Source: Roseibium aquae (GTDB taxonomy: Bacteria; Pseudomonadota; Alphaproteobacteria; Rhizobiales; Stappiaceae). Taken from it: a stretch of DNA of 64,000 bases. The stretch lies in the NCBI RefSeq assembly GCF_008711285.1, contig NZ_VXDC01000001.1, positions 767,454 to 831,453 of the forward strand. Direction: 5' to 3'. The translations under genes and the position numbers were made by a program. Every line of letters begins with the position of its first letter. Positions within the stretch are counted from its first letter, which is position 1. A model generated the notes under the pieces. The model was not told the DNA's origin. It made no database searches and saw only the letters and a list, made by a program, of their open reading frames with translations. Positions 47,500 to 59,859 of the stretch are shown here, one piece after another.

Positions 47500-48771
47500 A
47501 TGACCGACGGTTCCGTTCCCTTCAAGCGCAAGCTCTACGACCTGTTGGAAGATACGGGCCGGAACCGGATAGCAGCCCGGACGCTTCGCCAGTTCCTGCT
47601 GGGCCTTATTGTTGCAAACGTGGCGTTCGCGATTTTCGAAACGGTGCCGGCCATTCAGGCGGCCGATGGCGGCCTTCTGTCAAAGCTGCAGCTGGTGTCC
47701 GGGGTCATCTTTTTGCTGGAATATGTCTGCCGGCTCTACGTGGCGGACCTTCATCCGCCGCTGCGCCGGTACAGTCCGCTCAAGGCGCGGATCCGCTACG
47801 CCCTCCAGCCGGACGCCATCGTCGACTTGATCGCCGCCCTTCCGTTGATCCTGATCTTCATCCTGCCGAACAACGCGGTCACGGTGGTGGTTATCTTCCG
47901 GCTGCTCCGCTTCCTGAAACTGGCGCGCTATTCGCCGGCGCTTAGATCCTTGCTGTCGGCCATTGCATCGGAGCGGCACGCGCTGATGGGCTGCGCGGTG
48001 ATCGTCTCTGGCGTGATCCTGATGTCGGCGACTTTGATGTATCTGGTGGAGGCCGACGATCAGCCGGACAAACTCGGTTCGATCCCGCATGCGATCTATT
48101 GGGCGGTGACAACGATCACGACCGTCGGATATGGAGACGTCGTTCCGGTCACCGAGACAGGCCGTGTCATCGCCGCCTTTGTCATGCTGCTGGGGTATGC
48201 GTTGATTGCGCTTCCCGTTGGCATCATCGCCTCCGCCTTCGCCCGCGAAATCCATAGCCGGGACTTTGTCGTGACCTGGTCCATGGTGGCACGGGTGCCT
48301 CTGTTCGAAGCATTGTCGGCAGCGGAAATCGCCGAGGTCTCCAAGCTTCTCGAAGCGCAGAAGGTGCGTGCCGGAACCGTTATCGCGGCGGCCGGGGATG
48401 TCGCCGACCGGATGTACTTCATCAGCGAAGGTCAAGCGGAGATCCGGCTGCAAGACCAGACAATCTACCTGGATGAGGGCGACTATTTTGGCGAGTTCGC
48501 GCTGATCCATCAGCAGCAGCGTTCGGTGTCCGTCCGTGCGCACAGCGATTGCGAGCTGCTCGTGCTGGCGGCGCACAGTTTGCAAGAGTTGATGGATCGC
48601 AATCCAAAGCTGACCCACAAGATCCTCAAGGAGGCGGAGGAGCGCACCGAGGCCAAATTGCGGGGCTTCGGCGATCTTGCGGTGGAAGAACTGGAGCAAG
48701 CCGACATTGTCTACGAGGAAAACACCGCACCGGAACCAGACCTTTTCCGGCCCGGCCAGAAAGACAGTTGA
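47500..48771 (+). CDS. Cyclic nucleotide-binding voltage-gated type K+ channel
   Basis: 423 residues with six membrane helices; S4 is lightly charged (FRLLRFLKLARYSPALR). The selectivity filter TTVGYGD lies at 207-213. The C-terminal half is a cyclic-nucleotide-binding domain with the phosphate-binding cassette FGEFALIHQQQRSVSVRA intact. This is the architecture of MlotiK1-type channels first described in Mesorhizobium loti. It probably sits in the inner membrane, gated by cAMP or cGMP; ligand is inferred. Confidence 0.88.
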   Translation: MTDGSVPFKRKLYDLLEDTGRNRIAARTLRQFLLGLIVANVAFAIFETVPAIQAADGGLLSKLQLVSGVIFLLEYVCRLYVADLHPPLRRYSPLKARIRYALQPDAIVDLIAALPLILIFILPNNAVTVVVIFRLLRFLKLARYSPALRSLLSAIASERHALMGCAVIVSGVILMSATLMYLVEADDQPDKLGSIPHAIYWAVTTITTVGYGDVVPVTETGRVIAAFVMLLGYALIALPVGIIASAFAREIHSRDFVVTWSMVARVPLFEALSAAEIAEVSKLLEAQKVRAGTVIAAAGDVADRMYFISEGQAEIRLQDQTIYLDEGDYFGEFALIHQQQRSVSVRAHSDCELLVLAAHSLQELMDRNPKLTHKILKEAEERTEAKLRGFGDLAVEELEQADIVYEENTAPEPDLFRPGQKDS

Positions 48772-48815
48772 CCTGATGAACCGGGCCTCTGCTTCGGGGC
48801 CTTGCGGAGAACTCA

Positions 48816-49595
48816 ATGACCACAACCGCACTTGTTACCGGGGCTTCTTCGGGAATCGGGGCCGCCTTGGCCCGCTTGCACGCGGCCAAAGGGGGAAATC
48901 TCCTGCTGGTCGCCCGCAGGCAGGACCGGCTGGACCGCCTCAGGCGCGACCTTGAAACCGACCACGGGGTGTCGGTCCACACCATTGCGATGGACATCGG
49001 TGGTGTGGGGGCGGCCGCGCAGCTCCATCGCCAGGTCAAGGAGATGGGGCACTCGATCGGTATTTTGATAAACAATGCAGGGTTTGGCGGTCGGGGGCAC
49101 CACATCGACCGGGACCTTACGGCCGAACAGGCGATGATCGAGTTGAACATCCTGTCCCTGATGACGCTGACCCGCCTCTTCGCCGCCGACATGGTGGCGG
49201 CCGGCGGCGGGCGGGTTTTGAACGTTGGGTCGACCGCCGGGTTCATGCCTGGACCGAAACAGGCCGTCTATTTCGCGACCAAGGCGTTTGTGAACTCGTA
49301 CTCCCGGGCTCTGAACGAGGAACTGAGGCCGCGGGGCGTGTCGGTCACCGTTCTGGCACCGGGTTATGTCGAGACCGAATTCGCGCAGGTGGCCGATCTG
49401 CACGGCACGCATCTCACCCGGTCCGGGGCGACAGCCGAAAGCGTCGCGCGAATTGGCTATCAGGCGATGATGGAAGGAAAGCTTATCGCGATCAATGCGA
49501 GAGGCCTGAATGTTGCGCTCAACTGGGTGGTGCCGCTCGTGCCCCGCCGGTTGATGCTCAAACTCGTCGCGGCGCTCCAGTCGAAATCAAGCTAA
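48816..49595 (+). CDS. SDR-family dehydrogenase
   Basis: 259 residues, classical short-chain dehydrogenase/reductase. Cofactor motif TGASSGIG at the N-terminus, NNAG (LINNAGFGG), and the catalytic YFATK (Tyr-x-x-x-Lys) with Ser in VGSTAGF. Resembles the DltE/YdfG-like group of broad SDRs. Substrate unknown. The start follows GGAG. It lies 44 nt after the channel gene and may be co-transcribed. Confidence 0.88.
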   Translation: MTTTALVTGASSGIGAALARLHAAKGGNLLLVARRQDRLDRLRRDLETDHGVSVHTIAMDIGGVGAAAQLHRQVKEMGHSIGILINNAGFGGRGHHIDRDLTAEQAMIELNILSLMTLTRLFAADMVAAGGGRVLNVGSTAGFMPGPKQAVYFATKAFVNSYSRALNEELRPRGVSVTVLAPGYVETEFAQVADLHGTHLTRSGATAESVARIGYQAMMEGKLIAINARGLNVALNWVVPLVPRRLMLKLVAALQSKSS

Positions 49596-49866
49596 AGCCT
49601 CTTTTCCAGATTCGATTGATCGCGAGGCGATATAATCTGGTTAGGGGAAGTTCCAGGATGGTGCAGGGCCGAGGCGGGCCCTGTTCAGGGCCTTGGCTCG
49701 ATCTTCAACAGAGTTGCATATTGGTTTTACGGGTCTAAACCTAGAGATGCGGCGTTTGCCGGAAAAAAAGCAGTACCGGCTCTTGGCAAAGGATTGATAC
49801 CTGCCGGACATGGTGCTCACATGTATCTCGACCGCAACTTGGCCCTTGGTCAAAAGGAGAAGACCC

Positions 49867-50454
49867 ATGTTACTCGCGAAGAGACTTTCCAAAACAGTCA
49901 TTTTCATGATGTGCCTTGCTTCACCCGCGAGCGCCGCAGAATTTCTGGTGTTTCATCCGAATTCAGGCACTTTGGATTCTCCAAACCCAAGCATGGTTGT
50001 TACACAGCACCAGACGGATGAACCGTCCGTGCTGGAGCGCGCGCTTGTTCTTTATTTCGATGGGCCGTCGGAAAATGAGGTTCAACTCGGTGCGATAAGG
50101 TCTTTCAAATGTGTCAAGGAAGACGCGTTTGAAAAATATACCTACACGGAGCTGGCGAGCGGAAGCGGCTTTTTCGATTGCGGTTCCAGGGATGTTTTTC
50201 AGTCGGTTTCCATTCACGATGGAACGGCCAGGATCAACCTGAAGGGGATGCCCGCCGCCGCGACGAGTGGGCAGTGGCAACAATTCTGGATTCCGCTAAA
50301 GCGCACAAGCGAACAGTTCGACACGGTATCGGCCGTTCAGTTACAGGTTGGCGGCGCGGATGTTCTGGGCGGCGAAGGCTGTCCAACCATGTGCTTCATC
50401 CTGCCGAAGACAGGCAGCGTGGATCAGGCCTTTGTTGACCGCTGGACACAATAA
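49867..50454 (+). CDS. Secreted protein of unknown function
   Basis: 195 residues from ATG 49867, which has AAAGGAGA upstream; an in-frame extension to 49810 lacks a signal. Signal peptide LLAKRLSKTVIFMMCLASPA, ASAA. The mature part has four or more Cys (FKCVKED, FFDCGSR, EGCPTMCF), likely disulfides, and beta-type sequence. No family recognised. The 270 nt upstream have no gene. Confidence 0.6.
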   Translation: MLLAKRLSKTVIFMMCLASPASAAEFLVFHPNSGTLDSPNPSMVVTQHQTDEPSVLERALVLYFDGPSENEVQLGAIRSFKCVKEDAFEKYTYTELASGSGFFDCGSRDVFQSVSIHDGTARINLKGMPAAATSGQWQQFWIPLKRTSEQFDTVSAVQLQVGGADVLGGEGCPTMCFILPKTGSVDQAFVDRWTQ

Positions 50455-50570
50455 CGCGCCTGAAATGCGCGCCTATTTGCGCCGGGCCGAACCGAACGAG
50501 ATCGGCTTGGCGCCCGGCCGGGCCTGAACGGGGACAGTTCAACCGGCCTGCGGGCCGACGTGTGCGCCGG

Positions 50571-51020
50571 TCAGTATTTCGGAACAACGCCAGGTGGCTG
50601 GCGGTCATAAAGCGGGTCGCCGTACCAGAACACGTCCGTCGGGCCGATGGCGTAGTCAATGATGTTCCAACGGTCATACTGGAAGCGCAAGAGCGCGTAG
50701 GTCTCCGCGCCGTCCATGTAGTCGGCGCTGCCCGCGTATGTTGTGCCGCGCAGGTCGATGATGCCGCCACCCGGCCGCTGCGGGGAAACGTGCACGAACG
50801 CCCATCCTTCCGCGGTCTGCATGTAGTTCACGACAAACTCCACCGGCGGATTGAGACGGGCTTCGACCAGAGGCCGGATCGCATTCAAGATGTCCTGCCG
50901 CTCCTTTGAGCCGCGGGCCGGTTCGTATGCGGAGGCCGCAATGCCCGGGCTGCAAAGGCTCATCCATGTGAACGCGAAAACCAGGGCCAAAAGGGCCGGA
51001 AACCGGTGGGTCGAACGCAT
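50571..51020 (-). CDS. Small secreted protein, conserved family without assigned function
   Basis: 149 residues. Signal peptide LLALVFAFTWMSLCSPGIAA; the mature domain begins ARGSKERQDILNAIRPLVEA and includes LNPPVEFVVNYMQTAEGWAF. The start follows AGGAGG. I have seen similar proteins in alphaproteobacteria but cannot name the family. Confidence 0.7.
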   Translation of the reverse strand: MRSTHRFPALLALVFAFTWMSLCSPGIAASAYEPARGSKERQDILNAIRPLVEARLNPPVEFVVNYMQTAEGWAFVHVSPQRPGGGIIDLRGTTYAGSADYMDGAETYALLRFQYDRWNIIDYAIGPTDVFWYGDPLYDRQPPGVVPKY

Positions 51021-51091
51021 TGAAGCCTCCTGAATGGAAAATCACTCAACCATACCGTATTTCCCGCGAGGTGTTGTCGCGTGGCTGCAAG

Positions 51092-51120
51092 AAAAAAGGG
51101 CCCCCGGTGTGCGGACGCCC
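51092..51120 (-). terminator. Probable terminator (second) downstream of icd
   Basis: Imperfect hairpin GGGCCCCCG..CGGACGCCC. On the minus strand it is followed by six T. Confidence 0.5.
51098..51120. repeat. 23-bp direct repeat, copy 1
   Basis: GGGC-C-CCCGGTG-T-GCGGACGCCC; copy 2 lies exactly 200 bp to the right with two mismatches. The two copies flank the REP element. Confidence 0.7.
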
Positions 51121-51147
51121 CCAAAACCGCCGACACCCCCTGTTTCC

Positions 51148-51264
51148 GTCATCCCGGATGCAGCGCAGCGGAAATCCGGGATCGGGTTTCAAAGAGATCA
51201 TGCTTTTAACACTCCGCGTTGCAGTTCTCCGATCCCGGCTCGCACTTCGTTTGGCCGGGATGAC
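51148..51264. repeat. REP-like palindromic element
   Basis: Starts GTCATCCCGGATGCAGCGCAGCG and ends with the reverse-type GGCCGGGATGAC, the outer arms GTCATCCCGG/CCGGGATGAC being complementary. This is the common Rhizobiales GTCATCCCGGA-type extragenic palindrome. Confidence 0.75.
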
Positions 51265-51295
51265 ACTGTATTCTGTGCGGGTTTGTCATTAAACT

Positions 51296-51322
51296 GAGGG
51301 CGCCCGGTGCGCGGACGCCCTC
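51296..51322 (-). terminator. Possible terminator of icd
   Basis: Stem GAGGGCG (51296-51302) / CGCCCTC (51316-51322) just after the icd stop; T-run is short, so only moderate support. Confidence 0.4.
51298..51320. repeat. 23-bp direct repeat, copy 2
   Basis: GGGC-G-CCCGGTG-C-GCGGACGCCC, partner of 51098-51120. Confidence 0.7.
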
Positions 51323-51358
51323 TTTCGGAAGGATGACGTGTCCGGAAACGGCGGGCCG

Positions 51359-52570
51359 CTATCCCATCGCCTTTTGCAGGTTCTCGTCGATCTTGTCGAG
51401 GAAGCCGGTTGTGGTCAGCCAGCTTTGATCCGGGCCGACAAGAAGCGCCAGATCCTTGGTCATGAAGCCGCTTTCGACGGTGTCGATGCAGACCTTTTCC
51501 AGCGTTGCCGCAAAGCGGGCGAGCTGGTCGTTGCCGTCAAGCTTTGCCCGGTGGGCCAGGCCGCGCGTCCAGGCAAAGATCGACGCGATCGGGTTGGTCG
51601 ATGTGCTTTCGCCTTTCTGGTGCTGGCGGTAATGACGGGTGACGGTGCCATGCGCCGCCTCGGCCTCGACGGTCTTGCCGTCCGGGGTCATGAGGACCGA
51701 CGTCATCAGGCCGAGAGAGCCGAAGCCTTGAGCCACCGTGTCGGACTGCACATCACCATCATAGTTCTTGCAAGCCCAGACATAGCCGCCCGACCATTTC
51801 AGCGCGGACGCCACCATGTCGTCGATCAGCCGGTGCTCGTACCAGATGCCCGCGTCCGCGAACCTGTCCTTGAACTCGGCCTCGTAGATCTCCTGGAACA
51901 GGTCCTTGAAGCGGCCGTCATAGGCTTTCAGGATGGTGTTCTTGGTGGACAGGTAGCAAGGCACTTTCCGTCCAAGGGCATAGTTCATCGAGGCGCGGGC
52001 GAAATCTCGAATGGAATCATCGAGATTGTACATGGCCATTGCCACGCCGGCGCCCGGCGCGTCGTAGACTTCGTGCTCGATGACCTCGCCGTCCTCACCG
52101 GTGAAGGTGATCGTGAGCTTGCCCTTGCCCGGAAAGCGGAAGTCCGTGGCCTTGTACTGGTCGCCGAAGGCGTGGCGTCCGACAATGATGGGCTGGGTCC
52201 AGCCGGGGACCAGACGCGGCACGTTGCGCATGATGATCGGTTCGCGGAAGATCACGCCGCCCAGGATGTTGCGGATCGTGCCATTCGGCGAGCGCCACAT
52301 CTTTTTCAGTCCGAATTCCTCCACCCGGGCCTCGTCCGGGGTGATCGTGGCGCATTTGACGCCAACGCCGTGTTTCTTGATCGCATTCGCGGCATCAACG
52401 GTCACCTGATCGTCGGTGCGGTCGCGCTCTTCCATGCCTAGGTCGTAATAGTCGAGCGGAAGATCCAGATAGGGATGGATCAGCTTGTTCTTGATGAACG
52501 CCCAGATGATCCGGGTCATTTCGTCGCCGTCGAGTTCAACAACCGGGTTGTCTACCTTGATTTTTGTCAT
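51359..52570 (-). CDS. icd: NADP-dependent isocitrate dehydrogenase (homodimeric type)
   Basis: TCA-cycle enzyme. 403 residues, the eukaryotic-like homodimeric type common in Rhizobiales. Substrate motif [12 protein letters not shown] (containing the phosphate-site Ser) and metal-site region ([60 protein letters not shown]) are intact. The start follows GAGG. It diverges from ilvD. A second, unrelated-type enzyme is encoded at 57331-59547. Confidence 0.97.
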   Translation of the reverse strand: MTKIKVDNPVVELDGDEMTRIIWAFIKNKLIHPYLDLPLDYYDLGMEERDRTDDQVTVDAANAIKKHGVGVKCATITPDEARVEEFGLKKMWRSPNGTIRNILGGVIFREPIIMRNVPRLVPGWTQPIIVGRHAFGDQYKATDFRFPGKGKLTITFTGEDGEVIEHEVYDAPGAGVAMAMYNLDDSIRDFARASMNYALGRKVPCYLSTKNTILKAYDGRFKDLFQEIYEAEFKDRFADAGIWYEHRLIDDMVASALKWSGGYVWACKNYDGDVQSDTVAQGFGSLGLMTSVLMTPDGKTVEAEAAHGTVTRHYRQHQKGESTSTNPIASIFAWTRGLAHRAKLDGNDQLARFAATLEKVCIDTVESGFMTKDLALLVGPDQSWLTTTGFLDKIDENLQKAMG

Positions 52571-52901
52571 ATGCCATGAACCTCGTCTTGGGCCGCGCGT
52601 CCCGGCTTACCGCGTTCGGTTTAAGGAACGATGTCAGGGCGATAAATCCGGCATAGTTTTGTTCTTCTCAACAAGACGGGCCGAATTTGTGCCTGATCCC
52701 GTGCATTTCGCCGTGAAACGTGCCGGCTGCAATTATTGTGCGCAATTGTATACAATACTTCTGTGCGAGGCAAGGAGCCATTTTTCCTGCGGGTACGAAC
52801 TGGATGCGCTTGCGCAATAGGCATCACCGTTTACGATCTTGTCAGGCAAGCGATATTTGGCAGAGCCACCTCTGCCAGTGAGCACGGTGAGGGAGAGGGG
52901 A
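52571..52901. other. Divergent icd/ilvD promoter region
   Basis: No gene is seen here. A perfect palindrome ATTGTATACAAT at 52745-52756 stands out. The ilvD ribosome site GAGAGGGG lies at its right end. Confidence 0.6.
52745..52756. promoter_or_regulatory. Putative GntR-type operator
   Basis: ATTGTATACAAT, a perfect 12-bp palindrome in the icd/ilvD region. The TTGTATACAA core resembles operators of FCD-type GntR repressors. No regulator gene is near. Confidence 0.35.
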
Positions 52902-54626
52902 ATGGACAAGAAGGTGATCGACAAGAGCAAACTGCCCAGCAGACACGTGGTCGTGGGGCCACAAAGGGCGCCACACCGTTCATTCTACTATGCAATGGGC
53001 CTGACACGCGATCAGATCAACCAGCCCTTTGTGGGTGTTGCCAGCTGCTGGAACGAAGCCGCGCCTTGCAACATCTCGCTCATGCGTCAGGCGCAAGCCG
53101 TGAAGAAGGGTGTCGCGGCTGCCAACGGCACGCCGCGTGAATTCTGCACTATCACGGTGACCGACGGCATCGCCATGGGCCACGAGGGCATGAAGGCATC
53201 GCTTGTCTCACGCGACGTGATCACCGATTCGGTCGAGTTGACCATGCGCGGCCACGGATATGATGCGTTGGTGGGCCTGGCGGGTTGCGACAAATCCCTG
53301 CCTGGAATGATGATGGCTATGTGCCGGCTCAATGTGCCCTCGGTGTTCATCTATGGCGGGTCCATCCTGCCGGGCCAGTTCCGGGGCCGTCCCGTGACGG
53401 TGCAGGACGTTTTCGAGGCGGTTGGCATGCACTCGGTCGGCAACATGTCGGACGAGGACCTGGAAGAGCTGGAGCAGGTTGCGTGCCCGTCTGCAGGCTC
53501 GTGCGGTGCGCAGTTCACCGCCAACACAATGGCGACCGTAGCCGAGGCCATCGGTTTGGCGCTGCCCTATTCTTGCGGCGCTCCGGCGGCCTATGAGTTC
53601 CGCGATCAGTTCTGCGCCATGTCGGGTGAAAAGGTGATGGAGCTCCTGGCCCGCAACATCCGGCCGCGGGATATCGTCACGCGGGAAGCCCTGGAAAACG
53701 CAGCGACTGTCGTTGCGGCGTCCGGCGGGTCGACCAATGCCGGGCTGCACTTGCCGGCCATCGCGCACGAATGCGGCATCAAGTTCGATCTGTTCGATGT
53801 GGCCGAGATCTTCAAAAAGACGCCATATATCGCCGACCTGAAGCCGGGCGGGAAATACGTTGCGAAAGATCTGTTCGAGGCCGGAGGCATCCCGCTTCTG
53901 ATGAAAACGCTGCTGGATGAAGGCTTCCTGCATGGCGACTGCATGACCGTCACCGGCCGCACGATCGCCGAGAACATGGCCGGCGTGAAGTGGAACGAGC
54001 ATCAGGACGTTGTGTACAAGGCAAGCACGCCGATCACGCCGACCGGCGGTGTCGTCGGTCTGAAGGGCAATCTTGCGCCGGACGGGGCGATCGTGAAGGT
54101 GGCAGGTCTCGCCAACCAGAAATTCAGCGGACCAGCGCGCTGTTTCGACAAGGAAGAGGCCTGTTTCGAGGCCGTGAGGAACAAGAACTACAAGGAAGGC
54201 GAGGTGCTGGTGATCCGCTACGAGGGGCCGAAAGGCGGGCCCGGAATGCGCGAGATGCTGGCAACGACCGCCGCACTTTACGGCCAGGGAATGGGCGACA
54301 AGGTGGCGCTGATCACCGATGGCCGGTTTTCCGGCGCGACGCGCGGGTTCTGCATCGGCCATGTCGGCCCGGAAGCGGCCGTCGGTGGGCCGATCGGACT
54401 TCTTCAAGATGGCGATATCATCGAAATCGATGCCGTCGAGGGGACCTTGAACGTCCAGCTTTCCGATGAGGAACTCGAAGCCCGCCGCGCGAAGTGGCAG
54501 CCGCGCGAGACCGACTATGGGTCCGGTGCGATCTGGAAATTCGCGCAAACCGCGGGGCCGGCTCGGAATGGCGCCGTGACCCATCCGGGAGCCTTCGGCG
54601 AAAAGGTTGCTTACGTCGATCTGTGA
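52902..54626 (+). CDS. ilvD: Dihydroxy-acid dehydratase
   Basis: Branched-chain amino acid biosynthesis: dehydrates dihydroxy acids to 2-keto acids with an Fe-S cluster. 574 residues from ATG 52902 ([20 protein letters not shown]), with GAGAGGGG before it; a longer frame from 52839 is rejected. Cluster and metal-binding motifs [33 protein letters not shown] and the C-terminal [19 protein letters not shown] are intact. Full family length. Confidence 0.97.
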   Translation: MDKKVIDKSKLPSRHVVVGPQRAPHRSFYYAMGLTRDQINQPFVGVASCWNEAAPCNISLMRQAQAVKKGVAAANGTPREFCTITVTDGIAMGHEGMKASLVSRDVITDSVELTMRGHGYDALVGLAGCDKSLPGMMMAMCRLNVPSVFIYGGSILPGQFRGRPVTVQDVFEAVGMHSVGNMSDEDLEELEQVACPSAGSCGAQFTANTMATVAEAIGLALPYSCGAPAAYEFRDQFCAMSGEKVMELLARNIRPRDIVTREALENAATVVAASGGSTNAGLHLPAIAHECGIKFDLFDVAEIFKKTPYIADLKPGGKYVAKDLFEAGGIPLLMKTLLDEGFLHGDCMTVTGRTIAENMAGVKWNEHQDVVYKASTPITPTGGVVGLKGNLAPDGAIVKVAGLANQKFSGPARCFDKEEACFEAVRNKNYKEGEVLVIRYEGPKGGPGMREMLATTAALYGQGMGDKVALITDGRFSGATRGFCIGHVGPEAAVGGPIGLLQDGDIIEIDAVEGTLNVQLSDEELEARRAKWQPRETDYGSGAIWKFAQTAGPARNGAVTHPGAFGEKVAYVDL

Positions 54627-54954
54627 CCGGAACGGGGCTTGGGCTTGATGCTCCGGGTCTTTACCTTGGTTGCCGCGTGTCGTCAGCACAAAACAATGAA
54701 GACACGTGGTGGCCGGAGAATTCGGCTCTTGGGCAGACAGCCGGGCGGGATTTTTGGCAGCCGGCCCTACAGGATCACGTATCCTCCCGCCCGTGCCGAA
54801 ACCTGTGCCGCCGCCTATGATCTGGTCTGGGGCCGTGCCCGTTTCAATCCCGGCGTACGTGCCTGCTCAGGGACTGACCTGGAAACCCTCGTGCTCGGCA
54901 CCGTGGAGCCGTCAGCTCACCGGCCTGGATGTTTGAAATTACGGAGATGATGTC
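54627..54954. other. Intergenic region between ilvD and cutA
   Basis: A 103-codon frame exists but has no ribosome site, odd composition and no recognised pattern, so no gene is called. No hairpin terminator was found here. Confidence 0.5.
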
Positions 54955-55269
54955 ATGGCGATTGCCGTTTGCACCACGACCGGAACGCGGGAAGAGGCCA
55001 GGGCGATTGCCCGGGCCTGTGTCGAGGCCCGGCTGGTTGCCTGCGCGCATCTTGATGAAATCGAAAGCTGCTTCTTCTGGGATGGGGCCATGCAGGAGGA
55101 GCGGGAGGTGCGGGTCATGCTCAAGACAATCGAAGAGTCCTATGACGCGGTTGTCGACATGATCCAAAAGCACCACTCCTATGAAGAACCGGCCATCTAC
55201 GCCTTCAAGATCGACGTCGGCAGCGCGTCGTATCTGCAGTGGATCTTGGACAATTCTTGTGGTGCTTGA
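54955..55269 (+). CDS. cutA: CutA divalent-cation tolerance protein
   Basis: 104 residues, full length. CutA1 fold signatures: VCTTTGTREEARAIARACVE (usual T-x-x-D/G-A-A region), RLVACAHLDEIESCFFWDGA, EEREVRVMLKTIEESYDAVV and HHSYEEPAIYAFKIDVGSAS, plus YLQWI. Small trimeric protein linked to metal tolerance; cellular role is not settled. Convergent with the carboxypeptidase gene. Confidence 0.93.
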   Translation: MAIAVCTTTGTREEARAIARACVEARLVACAHLDEIESCFFWDGAMQEEREVRVMLKTIEESYDAVVDMIQKHHSYEEPAIYAFKIDVGSASYLQWILDNSCGA

Positions 55270-55324
55270 ATGACCGGATGGCGTCAGTGTACCGGGCAAT
55301 GAAGCGTCTCTTGGGCCGGATCGT

Positions 55325-56503
55325 TCAAAGCGATGCGGGCGGCGCCGGTTTGGCCTTTGGAGCCGCGGTCTGCCCGTTCCCGGCGTCCGGTGTCGAGACC
55401 GGTCCCCGATCGGCAAGAGCTGGTTTCGGGGCCGGGCGAGGCGGGGCCGGCCGGATATCGGTCTGCCAGGTTGTGATGACATGGCGGACGGGGGCGGACG
55501 GTTCGGTGAGATAACTTGCTTGCCCCGGCAATCCCCACGGATAGCGGGCTTCCTGCCGGGCCTCGTAGGGCGGCGTCTGGTTGCTGCAAAGCCGCAGGCG
55601 CATGTCTTCCGGCGCGATTTCGGGGCGGTTTGCTATCGTCTCGAGAGGCGGTCCCGCCGCTTGCAATTCACCGGCAAAAGCCTCGGTCATCAGTTTCGCG
55701 GCGCGTTCCTCGCGCTCCCGGCCGGTGGTCGCGCCAAGCACGACGGCCAGCATCTGCCGGCCGTCACGTTCGGCAATGGCCACGATGTTTCGTCCCGAGG
55801 AACACACGAAACCGGTTTTCAATCCAACCGTGCCGGGAAACCGGGTCAGCAGCGTGTTGAAAGACTGTGCGGTCTTGCCGCCCATGACGACTTCCGAGGT
55901 CCGGAACATGGCGTGATACGCTGGATAGCGCTGATAAAGATCGAGGCTTAGCAGGGCCAGATCCCGCGCAGTCGTTTGCTGGCTAGGGTGATGCAGGCCA
56001 TTCACATTGGCAAACCGCGTGGCCGTCAGTCCAAGGCGCTGGGCTTCGCCGTTCATGCGCTCGACAAACGCCGCTTCGCTGCCCGCAACGGTCTCCGCCA
56101 GCGCAACCGCCACATCATTGGCGGACGCGACAAGAAGCGCATAAAGCGCGTCCTCCAAGGTCATTGTCGTCCCTGGTTCCAGCACAGAATTGGACGCCCC
56201 GAAACGCGCGGCCTGTTTCGAGATCACGACAGGCGTCTTGAGGGTGATATCCCCCTGTTCAACTGCCTGGAAGGTCACCAGAGCCGTCATGAGTTTCGCC
56301 GTTGAGGCAGGATACCAGGGGTGGCCGGCGTCTTCGGCGTGCAGAACCGTCCGGGTATCCATATCGACAACGAGGGATGGCGTTGCCGAAACGGGCGCCA
56401 CGAAAAGAATCAGAACCGCTGCGGTTACCGCAATAGAACACCGCAAACTGGGCATATGGATGCGTCGAAACATAAGATGCCTGATGTTTGGCCAAACATG
56501 CAC
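55325..56503 (-). CDS. D-alanyl-D-alanine carboxypeptidase (penicillin-binding protein)
   Basis: Peptidoglycan-remodelling DD-carboxypeptidase, S11 type. Counted from ATG 56503 (strong GGAGGGG upstream), SxxK is STAK at 67-70, SxN is SAN at 127-129 and KTG at 229-231, all intact. The signal peptide core is SIAVTAAVLILFVAPVSA. After the catalytic domain the tail is Pro-rich (RPAPPRPAPKPALADRGPVS) rather than a PBP5_C beta domain. Downstream ATGs at 56473 and 56455 are alternative starts. Confidence 0.92.
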   Translation of the reverse strand: MHVWPNIRHLMFRRIHMPSLRCSIAVTAAVLILFVAPVSATPSLVVDMDTRTVLHAEDAGHPWYPASTAKLMTALVTFQAVEQGDITLKTPVVISKQAARFGASNSVLEPGTTMTLEDALYALLVASANDVAVALAETVAGSEAAFVERMNGEAQRLGLTATRFANVNGLHHPSQQTTARDLALLSLDLYQRYPAYHAMFRTSEVVMGGKTAQSFNTLLTRFPGTVGLKTGFVCSSGRNIVAIAERDGRQMLAVVLGATTGREREERAAKLMTEAFAGELQAAGPPLETIANRPEIAPEDMRLRLCSNQTPPYEARQEARYPWGLPGQASYLTEPSAPVRHVITTWQTDIRPAPPRPAPKPALADRGPVSTPDAGNGQTAAPKAKPAPPASL

Positions 56504-56522
56504 CCCTCCGGCTACAGCAAGA

Positions 56523-57260
56523 TTATGGCAGCATGCTGGAGGCAGGCTGACACCCGCTCCGGCTCAGGTAGCCGGGCAGATCGGCGACGCTCTCCAATAT
56601 GACATCCGCGAGCTGGGTCAGGTCAACCCGCGTGCCCGTCCCTGACAACACGCCCACCGCAAGGCCGGCGCCGGCCGCGCGCGCCATTTCCAGATCATGG
56701 GTGTTGTCGCCGACCATGGCGATTGACGGGACCGGCACCCGTAGGGCAGCCGCGAAAGCATGGATCATCCCGGGCTCTGGCTTTGGCCCGAAGCCGCTGT
56801 CGTAACCGGCGATAAAGCGCATATACCCGGTGAGCCCTGCACGCTCCAGAAACAGACGGATCGACGCTTCGCTATCGCTGCTGGCAACGCCCATGCGAAA
56901 ACCGGCCTCGTCAAGCTGCCGCACCGCATCCTTCAAGCCCGGCAGGAGGACGGACGTCTTCATGCCGTTGGCAAAAATCTCGTCGAGTTTCGCTGTCAGG
57001 TTTGCCGCATCCTTGGCGGCGCCGCGCGCGATGAAGGCCCTGGCAATTTCCGCGGCATTGCCCGCAGCGAACAGGCTGCCGGACGCTGTTTTGCGCGTGG
57101 CCGGGTCCATACCACCGGTCACGAGCAGGTCTGCCGCCAGCCGATGATCACCATCCGCGGCCCAGGTTGCGGCCGCCTCTTGAGGGGTGGCCCAGGTGGC
57201 GTCGAAATCCAGCAAGGTGCCATCCTTGTCGAACAAAATGGCCTTGATTGTGTGTGGCAT
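56523..57260 (-). CDS. HAD-superfamily phosphatase (phosphoglycolate phosphatase-like)
   Basis: 245 residues. HAD motifs: I = AILFDKDGTLLDFDATW (DxDGT), II = VASSDSEA, III = KPEPGMIHAF, IV = IAMVGDNTHDLEMARAAGAG. The cap domain is inserted after motif I, as in Gph-type enzymes. Substrate not predicted. It lies immediately after the monomeric isocitrate dehydrogenase terminator on the same strand. Confidence 0.88.
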   Translation of the reverse strand: MPHTIKAILFDKDGTLLDFDATWATPQEAAATWAADGDHRLAADLLVTGGMDPATRKTASGSLFAAGNAAEIARAFIARGAAKDAANLTAKLDEIFANGMKTSVLLPGLKDAVRQLDEAGFRMGVASSDSEASIRLFLERAGLTGYMRFIAGYDSGFGPKPEPGMIHAFAAALRVPVPSIAMVGDNTHDLEMARAAGAGLAVGVLSGTGTRVDLTQLADVILESVADLPGYLSRSGCQPASSMLP

Positions 57261-57284
57261 CTTGAGTTCCGCCCGTACGGGAAC

Positions 57285-57314
57285 AAAAAAGGCGGCCTCG
57301 TGGACCGCCTTTTT
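57285..57314 (-). terminator. Rho-independent terminator of the monomeric isocitrate dehydrogenase
   Basis: Stem AAAAAGGCGG / CCGCCTTTTT with an inner CC/GG pair, directly after the dehydrogenase stop; it has T runs on both strands and so could work in both directions. Confidence 0.85.
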
Positions 57315-57330
57315 GTGTCGTTTATCAGTC

Positions 57331-59859
<2,529 letters not shown>

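Larger units (their letters stand above)
51021..51358. other. Intergenic region with REP element between two matching hairpins
   Basis: It carries a palindromic REP element (51148-51264) flanked by a 23-bp direct repeat (51098-51120 and 51298-51320), each the core of a hairpin. The rest has no gene. Confidence 0.7.

Noticed and set aside
54639..54950. 103-codon frame after ilvD
   Set aside because: No ribosome site, no signal peptide or motif, composition unlike neighbouring proteins.
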